64,000 nt of DNA from Candidatus Blochmannia vicinus (GCF_023586525.1 NZ_CP097763.1:558001-622000), one strand, 5' to 3'; counted from the stretch's first letter, positions 54,035-64,000 are shown. The notes: a model not told the origin generated them from the sequence alone. A program made the numbers and translations.

Positions 54035-54219
54035 TCGTGTATTTATAATTGCAATGTTATAAAACATAATAATTTATATCTTTAAAATAAAAATCTATTT
54101 CTTAAAAATATTTTGAATACTTTTATTGTCTCAAATACAATAGTATAATATATTTTTTAAATATACTGTTCATCAGAGTAGAATAGTGCTTGTTTTATTA
54201 AAATAATAATTAATGTGAT

Positions 54220-54292
54220 GCCGGTGTAGCTCAATAGGAAGAGCAACTGATTTGTAATCAGTAGATCAAAGGTTCGAATCCTTTTGCCGGCA
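54220..54292 (+). tRNA. thrU: tRNA-Thr (UGU)
   Basis: Matches E. coli thrU in layout. Acceptor GCCGGTG pairs with TGCCGGC with two G-T pairs, the anticodon stem-loop ACTGATTTGTAATCAGT has anticodon TGT, and the T arm is GGTTCGAATCC. Discriminator A; CCA not encoded. First of four tRNAs in E. coli order. Confidence 0.95.
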
Positions 54293-54306
54293 TCTGTAAA
54301 AATTAT

Positions 54307-54388
54307 GATGGGGTTCCCGAGTGGCTAAAGGGAGCAGACTGTAAATCTGTCGTCGTAGACTTCGAAGGTTCAAATCCTTCCCCCATCA
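54307..54388 (+). tRNA. tyrU: tRNA-Tyr (GUA)
   Basis: Class II tRNA with a long variable arm, nearly identical to E. coli tyrU. Acceptor GATGGGG/CCCCATC, anticodon GTA in GACTGTAAATC, T loop GTTCAAATC. Discriminator A; CCA not encoded (TTT follows). Confidence 0.96.
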
Positions 54389-54424
54389 TTTAATTATGTA
54401 TGAAATTAATTTCATTCTTCTATA

Positions 54425-54496
54425 GTGGGCATTGTATAATGGTTATTACCTCAACCTTCCAAGTTGATGATGTGGGTTCAATTCCCACTGTCCACT
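54425..54496 (+). tRNA. glyT: tRNA-Gly (UCC)
   Basis: Acceptor GTGGGCA pairs with TGTCCAC. Anticodon TCC in CAACCTTCCAAGTTG, T arm GTGGGTTCAATTCCCAC. Discriminator T as in E. coli glyT; CCA not encoded. Confidence 0.96.
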
Positions 54497-54518
54497 TTTT
54501 ATAACATAGTAGAATTAT

Positions 54519-54591
54519 GCTGATATAGCTCAGAAGGTAGAGCACACCCTTGGTAAGGGTGAGGTCAGCAGTTCGAATCTGCTTATCAGCA
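54519..54591 (+). tRNA. thrT: tRNA-Thr (GGU)
   Basis: Acceptor GCTGATA/TATCAGC as in E. coli thrT. Anticodon GGT in CACCCTTGGTAAGGGTG, T loop GTTCGAATC. Discriminator A; CCA not encoded. In E. coli tufB follows this gene; here bfr does. Confidence 0.96.
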
Positions 54592-54709
54592 TTTATATAA
54601 ATTTTTCCCGTGAAGATATTAACAATGTTATAATAAAAAGATAATCTGAATATAATAAATAATTTTAATTCTAAATATATATAAACTAAAACACCATTTA
54701 GGAGCTTCT

Positions 54710-55180
54710 ATGAAAGGAGATAATCATCTTATCATTCATCTTAATAACTTACTGAGTGATGAATTAATGGCCGTAAACCAATATTTTTTACATGCTAAAA
54801 TCTTTAAAAATTGGGGGTTAAAACGCCTTAATAATATAGAATATCAAGAATGTATGGATGAACTAGATCATGCAGACCTTTATACAAAACGTATTTTATT
54901 CCTAGAAAGTATGCCTACCTTAAGAAAATTTGATTCATTAAATATTAATAAAAAAATTGAAGATATTTTACATGCTGATCTTAACTTAGAATATCATAGT
55001 GTTGAAAATTTACGTAAAAGTATCAAATATGCTGATTCAATACAAGATTACATATCTAAAGATATAATGATACAAATTCTTAATGACGAAGAGAAACATA
55101 TTGATTTTTTAGAAACAGAACTAAATCTCATGACAAAAATTGGTATGCATAATTATATACAATCCCAATTGAATGAATGA
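54710..55180 (+). CDS. bfr: Bacterioferritin with the haem ligand methionine replaced
   Basis: Bacterioferritin is a 24-mer that oxidises and stores iron, normally with haem between subunit pairs. The 156-residue product (E. coli 158) keeps every di-iron ferroxidase residue: E18, E51, H54, E94, E127 and H130. The haem axial ligand Met52 is Leu52 (codon CTA at 54863), in ELDHAD versus EMKHAD of E. coli. It is therefore probably a haem-free ferritin-like store. GGAG precedes the start. bfd, which lies upstream in E. coli and helps release iron through the haem, is absent. rpsJ follows after 328 bp, as in E. coli. Confidence 0.96.
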   Translation: MKGDNHLIIHLNNLLSDELMAVNQYFLHAKIFKNWGLKRLNNIEYQECMDELDHADLYTKRILFLESMPTLRKFDSLNINKKIEDILHADLNLEYHSVENLRKSIKYADSIQDYISKDIMIQILNDEEKHIDFLETELNLMTKIGMHNYIQSQLNE

Positions 55181-55820
<640 letters not shown>

Positions 55821-55897
55821 AATAGTATATATAGTTTTATATACATAAAACAAATTATAAATTTCATTTTAAAACAAAAGAGGTTGTATCCATAATA

Positions 55898-56545
55898 ATG
55901 AAAGGTTTAATTGGTAAAAAATTGGGTATGACTCGACTATTTAATGAAGATGGCTTGTCTATTCCTGTAACCATGATTGAAATAAAACCTAATCGTGTAA
56001 CACAAGTAAAAAATATTAAAAATGATGGATATTGCGCAGTGCAAGTAACTACTGGAATAAAAAATATTAAACATGTTAATAAATCAGAAATCGGACATGT
56101 GCTAAAATCAGGTATTGATCCCGGTCGTGGGTTATGGGAATTTCGCTGTGATAATAAAACAGAAATATTAGTAGGAGATATCATTACTATACAGATTTTT
56201 ACAGATGTTAAAAAAGTTGATATCACAGGAATATCCAAAGGAAAAGGATTTTCGGGTACAATAAAACGCTGGAATTTTCATATGCAAGATGCAAGTCACG
56301 GCAATTCTTTATCACACAGAGCTCCTGGATCTATTGGACAGAACCAAACTCCTGGTAGGGTATTCAAAGGTAAAAAAATGGCAGGACAATTAGGAAACTA
56401 CAAAGTTACGGTACAAAATTTAGATGTTATAAGTGTTGATGTAGCACGAAATATATTATTAGTTAAAGGTGCTGTTCCGGGAATAATTGGTGGTAACTTA
56501 GCTATCAAAAAATCCATTAAAGTACAATTCAAAGAGAAAATATAA
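55898..56545 (+). CDS. rplC: 50S ribosomal protein L3
   Basis: L3 organises the peptidyl-transferase region from the 23S 3' end. The product has 215 residues (E. coli 209). It contains [15 protein letters not shown], the conserved extended loop [20 protein letters not shown] with the glutamine methylated by PrmB in E. coli, and [12 protein letters not shown]. The stop abuts the rplD start (TAAATG). Confidence 0.98.
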   Translation: MKGLIGKKLGMTRLFNEDGLSIPVTMIEIKPNRVTQVKNIKNDGYCAVQVTTGIKNIKHVNKSEIGHVLKSGIDPGRGLWEFRCDNKTEILVGDIITIQIFTDVKKVDITGISKGKGFSGTIKRWNFHMQDASHGNSLSHRAPGSIGQNQTPGRVFKGKKMAGQLGNYKVTVQNLDVISVDVARNILLVKGAVPGIIGGNLAIKKSIKVQFKEKI

Positions 56546-57178
56546 ATGGAATTAAAAATTAAAGACTTCACAACAAACATAAATATATCAGATTCAACCA
56601 AATTTTATGTATCTGATAAAATCTTTGGATGTCCTTTTAATCCAGCATTAATACATCAAGTTGTTTCTGCTTATTTAACTAATTCTCGCCAAGGAACAAG
56701 ATCCCAAAAAGGACGTTCGGAAGTTGCAGGTTCTAATAAAAAACCTTGGCGTCAAAAAGGAACCGGCAGAGCACGTGCTGGATCAATAAAGAGCCCTATT
56801 TGGCGATCTGGAGGAGTAACCTTCGCAGCTAAACCTAAATTATACAGCCAAAAAATAAACAAAAAAATGTATCGAGGAGCAATAAGAAGTATTTTATCTA
56901 AATTAGTTTGCGATGATCGTTTGTTTTTAATAAGAAATTTATTTATAGAAAAACCGAAAACTAAATTATTATTAGAAAAATTGCAAACAATAACACCAAG
57001 AAAAAGCATATTGATTTTTACTGATTTTTTAGATAATAATTTACTTTTGGCATCACGTAATATTTACAAAATAGAGATACGTACTGCGACGCATATAGAT
57101 CCAGTAAGTTTAATAAATTTTAATACCACTTTAATTACTGATACCAGTATAAAAAAAATTGAGAAGCAATTGATATGA
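56546..57178 (+). CDS. rplD: 50S ribosomal protein L4
   Basis: L4 lines the exit tunnel and in E. coli represses its own operon. The product has 210 residues (E. coli 201) with the tunnel loop [30 protein letters not shown]. It starts directly after the rplC stop and overlaps rplW by 4 bp. The loop is fully conserved, while the C-terminal half is more diverged. Confidence 0.97.
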   Translation: MELKIKDFTTNINISDSTKFYVSDKIFGCPFNPALIHQVVSAYLTNSRQGTRSQKGRSEVAGSNKKPWRQKGTGRARAGSIKSPIWRSGGVTFAAKPKLYSQKINKKMYRGAIRSILSKLVCDDRLFLIRNLFIEKPKTKLLLEKLQTITPRKSILIFTDFLDNNLLLASRNIYKIEIRTATHIDPVSLINFNTTLITDTSIKKIEKQLI

Positions 57179-57477
57179 TTTATCAAGAACGTTTATTAAA
57201 AATATTAAAATCTACACATGTTTCTGAGAAAACATCTATTCAATCAGAAAAATATAATACTTTTGTTTTTAAAGTAGCAAGATACGCAACTAAAACAGAC
57301 ATTAAAAACGCTATGAATATGCTGTTTTCTATAAAAACAAATAATATAAACACTGTAGTTATCTCAGGAAAATCTAAAGGTACAGCTAATAATATTGGTC
57401 ATCGTAGTAACTGGAAAAAAGCGTATGTTGTTTTAGAAAAAAACCAAAAAATAGATTTTATAAATATAATAGAATAG
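57175..57477 (+). CDS. rplW: 50S ribosomal protein L23
   Basis: L23 sits at the exit tunnel and docks trigger factor and SRP. 100 residues, as in E. coli, with [20 protein letters not shown], and the tip region around [11 protein letters not shown] is shorter in basic residues than E. coli. The adjacent SRP protein partner, Ffh, is unusual in this genome. Start overlaps rplD (ATGA). Confidence 0.96.
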   Translation: MIYQERLLKILKSTHVSEKTSIQSEKYNTFVFKVARYATKTDIKNAMNMLFSIKTNNINTVVISGKSKGTANNIGHRSNWKKAYVVLEKNQKIDFINIIE

Positions 57478-57500
57478 ATAAACATGGAAAATTAAAAGAA

Positions 57501-58331
57501 ATGCCTATTGTGAAATGCAACCCAACTTCCCCAGGTAGAAGGCATGTTAGTAAATTAGTTAATTTTGATTTATATAAAGGGAGTCCTTGCTCTTCATTAT
57601 TATCTAATAAAATTAACAAGTCAGGTGGACGTAACAATTATGGTCGTATTACTGTACGCCATATCGGAGGGGGGCATAAAAAACGTTACCGAATAATTGA
57701 TTTTAAACGTAACAAAGATGGGATTCCAGCGATAATAGAACATTTAGAATATGATCCAAATCGTTCAGCAAACATAGCATTAATTTTATATAAAGACGGA
57801 GAACGCCGTTATATTTTGGCTCCAAAAAATATAAAAATAGGTGACGTTATTAGTTCTGGATTAAACGCTCCGATTAAACTGGGCAATTCTTTGCCTCTGA
57901 GCAATATTCCGATTGGATCTTCTATTCATAACGTAGAAATGAAAATAGGAAAAGGTGGGCAATTAGCACGTTCTGCAGGATCCTATATACAAATAGTAGC
58001 CCGTGATGGAGAATATATAATTCTCAGACTACGATCTGGAGAAATACGTAAAGTTCGTTGTGAATGCCGAGCAACTATAGGAGAAGTTGGTAATTCTGAA
58101 CATATGTTACGAATGTTAGGAAAAGCTGGAGCTAACAGATGGCGTGGCAATCGCCCTACTGTACGCGGTACGGCTATGAATCCAATTGATCATCCTCATG
58201 GAGGCGGGGAAGGTAAAAATTTTGGAAAGCATCCCGTATCTCCTTGGGGAGTACAAACCAAAGGAAAAAAAACACGTAATAACAAACGTACCAACAAATC
58301 TATATTGTCTCATCGAAAAAATAAAATATAA
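57501..58331 (+). CDS. rplB: 50S ribosomal protein L2
   Basis: L2 supports subunit association and peptidyl transfer. The 276-residue product (E. coli 273) has [24 protein letters not shown] (residues about 39-62), [11 protein letters not shown], and the highly conserved end [13 protein letters not shown] with the essential histidine, then [25 protein letters not shown] gives only a weak ribosome-binding site. Confidence 0.99.
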   Translation: MPIVKCNPTSPGRRHVSKLVNFDLYKGSPCSSLLSNKINKSGGRNNYGRITVRHIGGGHKKRYRIIDFKRNKDGIPAIIEHLEYDPNRSANIALILYKDGERRYILAPKNIKIGDVISSGLNAPIKLGNSLPLSNIPIGSSIHNVEMKIGKGGQLARSAGSYIQIVARDGEYIILRLRSGEIRKVRCECRATIGEVGNSEHMLRMLGKAGANRWRGNRPTVRGTAMNPIDHPHGGGEGKNFGKHPVSPWGVQTKGKKTRNNKRTNKSILSHRKNKI

Positions 58332-58349
58332 AGAATTTAGGAAAAATTT

Positions 58350-58637
58350 ATGCCTCGTTCTATTAAAAAAGGTCCATTTATAGACCTGCATCTTCTGAAA
58401 AAAGTAGAAAAAGCAATAGAAATAGGTGATAAAAAACCTATTAAAACTTGGTCGAGACGATCAACAATATTTCCAAGAATGATTGGTTTAACTATATCGA
58501 TACATAATGGACGTAAACATATACCTGTATTCATCTTAGATGAAATGGTTGGGCATAAATTAGGCGAGTTTTCTCCAACTCGTACCTATCGTGGCCACTC
58601 GGTTGATAAGAAAACAAAAACCATTGTTAAAAAATAA
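58350..58637 (+). CDS. rpsS: 30S ribosomal protein S19
   Basis: S19 lies in the 30S head and contacts RimM and the A-site region. The product has 95 residues (E. coli 92), starting [20 protein letters not shown] with [14 protein letters not shown] and [15 protein letters not shown]. It is 18 bp after rplB with TTAGGA upstream. Confidence 0.98.
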   Translation: MPRSIKKGPFIDLHLLKKVEKAIEIGDKKPIKTWSRRSTIFPRMIGLTISIHNGRKHIPVFILDEMVGHKLGEFSPTRTYRGHSVDKKTKTIVKK

Positions 58638-58680
58638 TTATAATCTTAAAAATAAGATTTACTATAGGGGATAGTCTGGT

Positions 58681-59010
58681 ATGGCAACAATTGCTAGATA
58701 CCGTTATATTCGTTCTTCTGCTCAAAAGCTTCGTTTAGTAATCAATATGATCCGAGGGAAAAAAGTATCTCAAGCACTTGATATTTTAGAATATACTAAC
58801 AAGAAAGCTGCAAAATTAGTAAAAAAAACTTTAGAATCTGCTATTGCTAACGCGGAACATAATGATGGTTTAAATTTTAATAATTTAAAAATTATTAAAA
58901 TTTTTGTTGATAACGGGCCTACTATTAAAAGAATCATGCCACGAGCTAAAGGACGATCAGATAAAATTATGAAACGAACAAGTCACCTTACCATAATGGT
59001 ATCTAATTAA
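58681..59010 (+). CDS. rplV: 50S ribosomal protein L22
   Basis: L22 reaches into the exit tunnel with a beta-hairpin. The product has 109 residues (E. coli 110) and contains [49 protein letters not shown] and HLTI. AGGGGA precedes the ATG. A perfect 15-bp A+T-only inverted repeat with a 2-nt spacer covers codons about 64-75 (58872-58903). Confidence 0.98.
   Translation: MATIARYRYIRSSAQKLRLVINMIRGKKVSQALDILEYTNKKAAKLVKKTLESAIANAEHNDGLNFNNLKIIKIFVDNGPTIKRIMPRAKGRSDKIMKRTSHLTIMVSN
58872..58903. repeat. Perfect inverted repeat (15-bp arms, 2-nt spacer) inside rplV
   Basis: Arms 58872-58886 and 58889-58903 are exact reverse complements around AA, all A and T. They encode [11 protein letters not shown], where E. 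coli has IDDLKVTKIF. Confidence 0.8.
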
Positions 59011-59041
59011 AAAATATATTTAAATGGATGGAGTATTATAA

Positions 59042-59722
59042 ATGGGTCAAAAAGTACATCCGAATGGAATACGGTTGGGTATCACCAAAACATGGCATTC
59101 CACTTGGTATGCAAATAATAAAGATTTTTCTAACAACTTAGGAAACGATTTTTCAGTGCGTCAGTTTTTGGCAAAAAAACTCTCAAAAGCTTCAGTATCT
59201 CGTATAATTATTGAGCGTCCTGCTAAAAGCATAAGAGTGACTGTTTATACAGCTAGGCCTGGACTCATAATTGGAAAGAAAGGAGAGGATATTGAAAAAT
59301 TACGTAAAAATATAGCAAAAATTTCTGGCGTTCCAACGCAACTAAATATTGCTGAAGTTCGTAAACCAGAATTAGATGCGAAACTATTGGCTGATAATAT
59401 AGCATCTCAATTAGAACGCAGAATAATATTTAGACGGGCAATGAAACGAGTTGTACAAAGCGCAATGCGTCTAGGAGCAAAAGGAATTAAAGTAGAAATA
59501 AGTGGCAGATTAAGCGGCGCTGAGATTGCTCGTACCGAATGGTATAGGGAAGGACGTGTTCCATTACATACTTTTCGTGCTGACATTGATTATAGTCTTG
59601 CGGAGGCACAGACTACATATGGGGTAATTGGTATTAAAGTATGGGTATTTAAAGGCGAAATCTTAGGGGATATATTATCTACTACAACAGGCTACTCAAA
59701 TCAATCAATTAAAAACACATAA
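59042..59722 (+). CDS. rpsC: 30S ribosomal protein S3
   Basis: S3 forms part of the mRNA entry channel. The product has 226 residues (E. coli 233) with the opening [20 protein letters not shown], the KH-domain [11 protein letters not shown], and [21 protein letters not shown]. The C-terminal tail is a few residues shorter. GGAG precedes the start. Confidence 0.98.
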   Translation: MGQKVHPNGIRLGITKTWHSTWYANNKDFSNNLGNDFSVRQFLAKKLSKASVSRIIIERPAKSIRVTVYTARPGLIIGKKGEDIEKLRKNIAKISGVPTQLNIAEVRKPELDAKLLADNIASQLERRIIFRRAMKRVVQSAMRLGAKGIKVEISGRLSGAEIARTEWYREGRVPLHTFRADIDYSLAEAQTTYGVIGIKVWVFKGEILGDILSTTTGYSNQSIKNT

Positions 59723-59749
59723 AAATCGCAGATAAAGGATAATAATAGG

Positions 59750-60154
59750 ATGTTGCTGCAACCAAAATATACAAAATTTCGTAAAATGCATAAAGGGCGT
59801 AATCGTGGATCAATAACAAATGACAATATTAGCTTCGGAAAATTTGCTTTAAAAGCTACTAGTCGTGGGCGATTAAAATCTTGTCAAATTGAAGCAGCAC
59901 GGCGTGCTATAAGTCGTGCTATTAAGCGTCAAGGGCAAATATGGATTCGTGTGTTTCCAGACAAGCCTATCACTAAAAAACCTCTTGAAGTACGAATGGG
60001 AAAAGGCAAAGGTAATGTAGAATATTGGGTAGCGTTAATCCAGCCAGGAAAAATTTTATACGAAATAAATGGAGTACCGAAAGAATTAGCATGTAATGCT
60101 TTTAAATTAGGTGCTGCAAAATTACCAGTTAAAACCACTTTAATAGGAATATAA
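59750..60154 (+). CDS. rplP: 50S ribosomal protein L16
   Basis: L16 lies near the A-site tRNA elbow. The product has 134 residues (E. coli 136): [59 protein letters not shown]. The stop codon overlaps the rpmC start by one base (TAATG). AAAGGA upstream. Confidence 0.98.
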   Translation: MLLQPKYTKFRKMHKGRNRGSITNDNISFGKFALKATSRGRLKSCQIEAARRAISRAIKRQGQIWIRVFPDKPITKKPLEVRMGKGKGNVEYWVALIQPGKILYEINGVPKELACNAFKLGAAKLPVKTTLIGI

Positions 60155-60360
60155 TGAATAAAATAATAAAATCATTAAATCAAAATAAAAAGAATGTTAT
60201 TACTTCGTTTAGAGAAGAATTAATGAAGGTATTACGTGAATATTTTAACTTACGTATACAAGCCAAAGCAGGTCAGTTAAAACAATTGCATTTATTAAAA
60301 AAAGTGCGCCGTAATATAGCATCTATTAAACATTATTTATCTAATAATAAAAACATGTAA
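60154..60360 (+). CDS. rpmC: 50S ribosomal protein L29
   Basis: L29 lies near the tunnel exit beside L23. The product has 68 residues (E. coli 63). The family pattern is recognisable as [36 protein letters not shown], with a longer, Asn/Lys-rich N-terminus. It is translationally coupled to rplP. Confidence 0.94.
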   Translation: MNKIIKSLNQNKKNVITSFREELMKVLREYFNLRIQAKAGQLKQLHLLKKVRRNIASIKHYLSNNKNM

Positions 60361-60376
60361 ATAGGGAGGGTATTTT

Positions 60377-60634
60377 ATGGTTGATAGGATTCGTATCCTG
60401 ATCGGGCGCGTAATTAGTAATAAAATGAACAAATCTGCTGTTGTTTCTGTTGAACGCTTAATTAAACATTCAACATATGGAAAGTTTATTAAACGCACTA
60501 CCAAATTACATATACACGACCCTAATAATGAAACCAGTATTGGAGATATCATTTCAGTACAGGAATGTCGCCCCATTTCTAAAACAAAATCTTGGATACT
60601 AACTTCTATTATCAAAAAATCAGATTTTTTTTAA
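60377..60634 (+). CDS. rpsQ: 30S ribosomal protein S17
   Basis: S17 binds 16S helices 7 and 11. The product has 85 residues (E. coli 84): [68 protein letters not shown] gives a very strong ribosome-binding site. Last gene of the S10 operon; 112 bp precede rplN. Confidence 0.97.
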   Translation: MVDRIRILIGRVISNKMNKSAVVSVERLIKHSTYGKFIKRTTKLHIHDPNNETSIGDIISVQECRPISKTKSWILTSIIKKSDFF

Positions 60635-60758
60635 ATAAAATATAATATATAATTAACAATCAATTGTTGAGCCTAACTAATATAAGAGGTGTGCGGGTAT
60701 ATATTTCTTTTAAAAATGTCAATTAATTATCATTATTATAATTATTATGGAGTTTTAT

Positions 60759-61130
60759 GTGATTCAAGAACGTACTATTTTAAATGTGGCTGATAACTCT
60801 GGCGCTCGATATGTAATGTGCATTAAAGTGTTAGGAGGGTCTGGCCGTCGTTATGCTAATGTCGGTGACGTTATTAAAGTTGCTATTAAAGAAGCAGTAC
60901 CACGCGCCAAAGTAAAAAAAGGTGATGTATTAAAAGCTGTTGTCGTGCGTACAAAAAAAGGCGTGCGTCGTTCAGATGGATCTGTTATTAGATTTGATAA
61001 TAATGCTTGTGTACTGCTACATGATACAAGTGCTCAACCTGTAGGAACTCGTATTTTTGGACCAGTAACTCGTGAATTACGTAACGAAAAATTTATGAAG
61101 ATTATTTCTTTAGCCCCCGAAGTACTTTGA
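60759..61130 (+). CDS. rplN: 50S ribosomal protein L14
   Basis: L14 bridges the subunits near the GTPase-factor site. GTG at 60759 was chosen because it gives exactly 123 residues and the family start [18 protein letters not shown], with GGAG 6 nt upstream. The ATG at 60747 overlaps that ribosome-binding site and would add four residues. First gene of the spc operon. Conserved [23 protein letters not shown] end. Confidence 0.97.
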   Translation: MIQERTILNVADNSGARYVMCIKVLGGSGRRYANVGDVIKVAIKEAVPRAKVKKGDVLKAVVVRTKKGVRRSDGSVIRFDNNACVLLHDTSAQPVGTRIFGPVTRELRNEKFMKIISLAPEVL

Positions 61131-61144
61131 TGGAGATAATTATA

Positions 61145-61465
61145 ATGGCAGCAGCTAAAATTAAACGTAATGATGAAGTTATTGTATTAAGCGGAAAAGA
61201 TAAAGGAAAAAAAGGAAAAGTAAAATACATTTTTTATGATAAAGGTAGAGCTATAGTAACAGGAATAAATTTGATAAAAAAACACCAAAAACCCATCCCA
61301 AATAAAAATCAACCAGGAGGCATTATTGAAAAGGAAGCATCTATCGATTTATCCAATATTGCAATATTTAATACTACTCTAAATAAAGCAGATCGTGTAG
61401 GATTTAAAATAAAAAATGGTAAAAAAATACGCATCTTTAAGTCTAATGGAGATATAGTTAAATAG
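61145..61465 (+). CDS. rplX: 50S ribosomal protein L24
   Basis: L24 starts assembly of the 50S subunit. The start at 61145 ([26 protein letters not shown]) fits the family, with GGAG 9 nt upstream, giving 106 residues (E. coli 104). An in-frame ATG at 61127 overlapping rplN is rejected. The KOW motif and [24 protein letters not shown] are conserved. Confidence 0.97.
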   Translation: MAAAKIKRNDEVIVLSGKDKGKKGKVKYIFYDKGRAIVTGINLIKKHQKPIPNKNQPGGIIEKEASIDLSNIAIFNTTLNKADRVGFKIKNGKKIRIFKSNGDIVK

Positions 61466-61477
61466 CCGGAATAACAT

Positions 61478-62017
61478 ATGACTAATTTATATGATTATTA
61501 TAAAAATAATGTAATACAAAGTTTGATAGAAAAATTTCAGTACCGATCTGTTATGCAAGTTCCTACAATTAAAAAAATTACTATTAATATGGGAGTAGGA
61601 AAATCTATTACCAATAAAATTTTTTTAGAAAAAGCAATAGAAGACTTAACAAAAATTTCAGGGCAAAAACCAATCATAACTAAAGCGCGTAAATCTATTT
61701 CTAGTTTTAAAATTAGGCAAGGGCAGCCAATTGGATGTAAAGTAACCTTACGAGGAACACGAATGTGGGAATTTATTGAGAGATTCATTTCTATTGCTAT
61801 GCCTCGTATTCGTGATTTTCGTGGTTTATCTATGAAGTCTTTTGATGGTTATGGTAACTACAGCATTGGAATACGTGAGCAAATTATCTTTCCTGAAATT
61901 GATTATGATACTGTTGATGATATGCGAGGAATGGATATCACTATAACTACAAATGCTATTTCTGATAATGAAGCATATGCTTTATTATCAGCTTGTCATT
62001 TTCCATTTCGAAAATAA
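61478..62017 (+). CDS. rplE: 50S ribosomal protein L5
   Basis: L5 carries 5S rRNA in the central protuberance. 179 residues, as in E. coli, with [79 protein letters not shown] and the GMDITI end. GGA lies upstream. Confidence 0.98.
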   Translation: MTNLYDYYKNNVIQSLIEKFQYRSVMQVPTIKKITINMGVGKSITNKIFLEKAIEDLTKISGQKPIITKARKSISSFKIRQGQPIGCKVTLRGTRMWEFIERFISIAMPRIRDFRGLSMKSFDGYGNYSIGIREQIIFPEIDYDTVDDMRGMDITITTNAISDNEAYALLSACHFPFRK

Positions 62018-62047
62018 TCTTATCCCTTCAAATAAGAGAGTTAAAAC

Positions 62048-62353
62048 ATGACTAAAGAGTCCGTAAAGGCGCGCGAAATAAAGCGTCTAAAATTAGTTAA
62101 TAAATATTATACACAACGTATTTCTTTAAAAAAAATTATTATTAATCAACATCTGCCTAACAAAGAACGTTGGAACGCTGTTTTAAAATTGCAGACTTTA
62201 CCACGTGATTCTAGTCCATCTAGACGACGTAATCGTTGTCGTCACACTGGTCGTCCTCATGCTTTTTTAAGAAAATTTGGACTGAGTCGTATGAAGTTAC
62301 GTGAAGCTGCTATGCGTGGAGAAATACCTGGTCTAAGAAAAGCTAGTTGGTAA
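62048..62353 (+). CDS. rpsN: 30S ribosomal protein S14 (zinc-free type)
   Basis: S14 completes the 30S head. 101 residues, as in E. coli, with [31 protein letters not shown] and [11 protein letters not shown]. It is the long form lacking the CxxC zinc pair, as in E. coli. The N-terminus ([17 protein letters not shown]) follows GAGAG. Confidence 0.98.
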   Translation: MTKESVKAREIKRLKLVNKYYTQRISLKKIIINQHLPNKERWNAVLKLQTLPRDSSPSRRRNRCRHTGRPHAFLRKFGLSRMKLREAAMRGEIPGLRKASW

Positions 62354-62382
62354 TCAATTATTTACTGTCGGAGCTCTACATA

Positions 62383-62778
62383 ATGAGTATGCAAGATTCA
62401 ATCTCGGAAATGTTAACTACTATACGTAATGGGCAAATTTCTAAAAAAGAAAAAATTTGCACCCCATCTTCCACAATTAAAGTAGCAATTGCTAATGTAT
62501 TAGCAGAAGAAGGATTCATAAAGAAATATAATATTAAAGATAATGTTAAACCTGTTTTAGAAATATTTCTAAAATATTATCAAAAAAGAAAACCTGTCAT
62601 AGATACTATAAAACGTATTAGTCGTCCTGGGTTACGTATCTATAGAAAGAGAAGAGAATTACCTCAAGTAATGTCTGGTATGGGGATTGTTATTATTTCT
62701 ACTTCTAAGGGTATAATTACAGATAACAAAGCTCGTCAGCTTAATATTGGTGGGGAGATCATATGTTATGTATCCTGA
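62383..62778 (+). CDS. rpsH: 30S ribosomal protein S8
   Basis: S8 binds 16S helix 21 and in E. coli represses the spc operon. The start at 62383 ([18 protein letters not shown]) fits the family with GGAG upstream, giving 131 residues (E. coli 130); an earlier in-frame start at 62347 is rejected. [32 protein letters not shown] and GGEIICYV are conserved. It overlaps the proposed rplF start. Confidence 0.97.
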   Translation: MSMQDSISEMLTTIRNGQISKKEKICTPSSTIKVAIANVLAEEGFIKKYNIKDNVKPVLEIFLKYYQKRKPVIDTIKRISRPGLRIYRKRRELPQVMSGMGIVIISTSKGIITDNKARQLNIGGEIICYVS

Positions 62779-63337
62779 TGCTAAACATATTTCTACACCA
62801 CATGCATATAAAACAATCATTCTTGTTCCTAATATAACAACAATAAAACTACAAGACCGTTTTATTTATGTTACAGGCACACGTGGAACGTTAACTTTAA
62901 AATTACATAAATCAATTGACGTGCAACAATTACATGACGAAAAAAAGCTGTTGGTATATACCAACGAAAATATTAATATTAAAAATAAAGCCTTAATAGG
63001 AACAACACACGCATTAATTAATGGTATGATTACTGGTGTCACAACAGGTTTTACTAAGAAACTACAATTAATAGGGATAGGTTATCGTGTAGCTGTTCAA
63101 AATAATATAATAAGTCTAACTATAGGATTCTCTCACTCTATTAATTATACTTTACCTGTAGAAATTACAGCAACATGTCCAAGTCAAACCGAAATTACTA
63201 TAACAGGGATAAATAAACAAATTGTTGGGCAAATTGCAGCAGATTTAAGATCACTTCGCCCCCCTGAACCTTTTAAAGGAAAAGGTATTCGCTACATTAA
63301 TGAAATAGTACATAACAAAGATACTAAAAAAAGATGA
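62768..63337 (+). CDS. rplF: 50S ribosomal protein L6
   Basis: L6 lies near the factor-binding site. Start ATG 62768 has GGGGAG 10 nt upstream, inside rpsH, and gives 189 residues (E. coli 177) with about 12 extra N-terminal residues ([12 protein letters not shown]). The gene would overlap rpsH by 11 bp; TTG 62747 is the only longer option. Conserved core: [44 protein letters not shown] 16-bp palindrome lies at 62950-62965. Confidence 0.95.
   Translation: MYPDAKHISTPHAYKTIILVPNITTIKLQDRFIYVTGTRGTLTLKLHKSIDVQQLHDEKKLLVYTNENINIKNKALIGTTHALINGMITGVTTGFTKKLQLIGIGYRVAVQNNIISLTIGFSHSINYTLPVEITATCPSQTEITITGINKQIVGQIAADLRSLRPPEPFKGKGIRYINEIVHNKDTKKR
62950..62965. repeat. 16-bp perfect palindrome inside rplF
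   Basis: GTTGGTATATACCAAC reads identically on both strands and encodes LVYTN in a poorly conserved part of L6. Confidence 0.65.
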
Positions 63338-63368
63338 TGATTATCAATCGTATAGAGAATAATATAAT

Positions 63369-63722
63369 ATGAATAAAAAAGATGCTCGTATTAAAAGAGC
63401 TATAAAAGTACGAAAGAAATTATATAAATTAGGAGCTACTAGATTAGTAGTACATCGGACTTGTAAGCATATTTACGCGCAAATAATTTCAAAGGACAAT
63501 TCAGATGTATTAGTCACAGCTTCTACGACGGAAAAATTGATTTCAAATCAAGTACAAATAACTAGTAACAAAAAAGCTGCAGCTATAGTAGGAAAAATTA
63601 TTGCAGAACGTGCAACAAAAAAAAATATTAAAAACGTATCTTTTGATCGTTCTGGGTTTAAATATCATGGTAGAGTACAAACGTTAGCTAATTACGCTAG
63701 ACAAGCTGGGCTAAGATTTTAA
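63369..63722 (+). CDS. rplR: 50S ribosomal protein L18
   Basis: L18 binds 5S rRNA with L5. 117 residues, as in E. coli, with [41 protein letters not shown] and the C-terminal [26 protein letters not shown]. It lies between rplF and rpsE as in the E. coli spc operon. Confidence 0.98.
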   Translation: MNKKDARIKRAIKVRKKLYKLGATRLVVHRTCKHIYAQIISKDNSDVLVTASTTEKLISNQVQITSNKKAAAIVGKIIAERATKKNIKNVSFDRSGFKYHGRVQTLANYARQAGLRF

Positions 63723-63737
63723 ATTAGGGCAAATAAA

Positions 63738-64000
63738 ATGAAATATTTTGATAAACAGCCTGGTGAATTGCAAGAAAAACTAATTACGGTAAACCGAGTT
63801 TCTAAAACTGTTAAGGGTGGTCGTGTATTTAGTTTTACAGCATTAACTGTAGTAGGAGATACAAATGGTCGTGTAGGATTTGGTTACGGTAAGGCTCGTG
63901 AAGTTCCATCGGCCATTCAAAAATCAATGGAAAAAGCTCGCCGTAATATGATAATTGTCTCCCTATATAAAGGCACTTTACAACATGCAGTCAAAGGAAC
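63738..64000 (+). CDS. rpsE: 30S ribosomal protein S5 (5' part, cut by window edge)
   Basis: S5 takes part in decoding fidelity and mRNA helicase action. The first 87 codons are present (E. coli 167 residues): [59 protein letters not shown]. The frame is open to the last base, and the gene continues beyond the window. Confidence 0.97.
   Translation, partial: MKYFDKQPGELQEKLITVNRVSKTVKGGRVFSFTALTVVGDTNGRVGFGYGKAREVPSAIQKSMEKARRNMIIVSLYKGTLQHAVKG

Noticed and set aside
54121..54149. Promoter (TTTTAT-17-TATAAT) before the tRNA cluster
   Set aside because: The -10 is perfect but the -35 is weak, and such matches are frequent in A+T-rich sequence; not supportable alone.

Overview
The window reads as part of the reduced, strongly AT-rich chromosome of an obligate intracellular gammaproteobacterium of the Enterobacterales. 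The best guess is Candidatus Blochmannia (carpenter-ant endosymbiont) or a close relative. This is inferred from protein similarity remembered for E. coli, near-E. coli gene order with many genes missing, long AT-only spacers, and retention of sulfate reduction (cysJIH, cysG, cysDNC) together with aroF-tyrA-pheA, so that both phenylalanine and tyrosine can be made. I saw no insertion sequences, prophage, CRISPR array or integrase-type genes.

Layout. (1) 1-17.6 kb: secA, an interrupted coaE, dksA-folK, the pyruvate dehydrogenase genes lpd-aceF-aceE on the minus strand, mrcB and erpA. Relative to E. coli the dksA-to-aceE block looks inverted as a unit, and two of the longest gene-free stretches (1.8 and 1.45 kb) lie inside it or at its edge. 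(2) 18-34 kb: pyrG-eno, the complete sulfate-to-sulfide and siroheme cluster, ftsB-ispD-ispF and nlpD. (3) 34.8-50.5 kb: alaS-csrA-tRNA-Ser-tRNA-Arg, ffh-rpsP-rimM-trmD-rplS, aroF-tyrA, pheA and bamD (minus), an interrupted rluD, and clpB. Regions 2 and 3 follow the E. coli 63-59 min order in reverse, with rpoS, recA, truD, surE, pcm, raiA, yfiH and others missing. (4) 50.9-54.6 kb: murB-birA, coaA (minus) and the tRNA cluster Thr-Tyr-Gly-Thr. (5) 54.7-64 kb: bfr, then the S10 and spc ribosomal protein operons from rpsJ into rpsE, which runs off the window edge.

How the genes fit together: sulfate is activated (CysDN, CysC), reduced to sulfite (CysH) and then sulfide (CysJI), with CysG making the siroheme that CysI needs. 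AroF, TyrA and PheA supply aromatic amino acids. PheA has lost its chorismate mutase domain, so TyrA is the only chorismate mutase visible here, and the feedback motifs of PheA are eroded.

Most notable observations: two conserved genes (coaE, rluD) are each out of frame by one base at a poly(A) tract (A10 and A12). Unusually many near-loopless perfect inverted repeats (arms 13-20 bp) lie inside conserved coding sequence (cysG, murB, alaS, mrcB, rplV, trmD, pheA, birA). Bacterioferritin has lost its haem-ligand methionine. The SRP protein Ffh has a methionine-poor M domain and an altered DTAGR motif. BirA has lost its DNA-binding domain. A near-consensus heat-shock promoter precedes clpB, and a perfect TyrR-type box precedes aroF. 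No wholly new multi-gene system is evident; the inverted-repeat pattern is the least explained signal.
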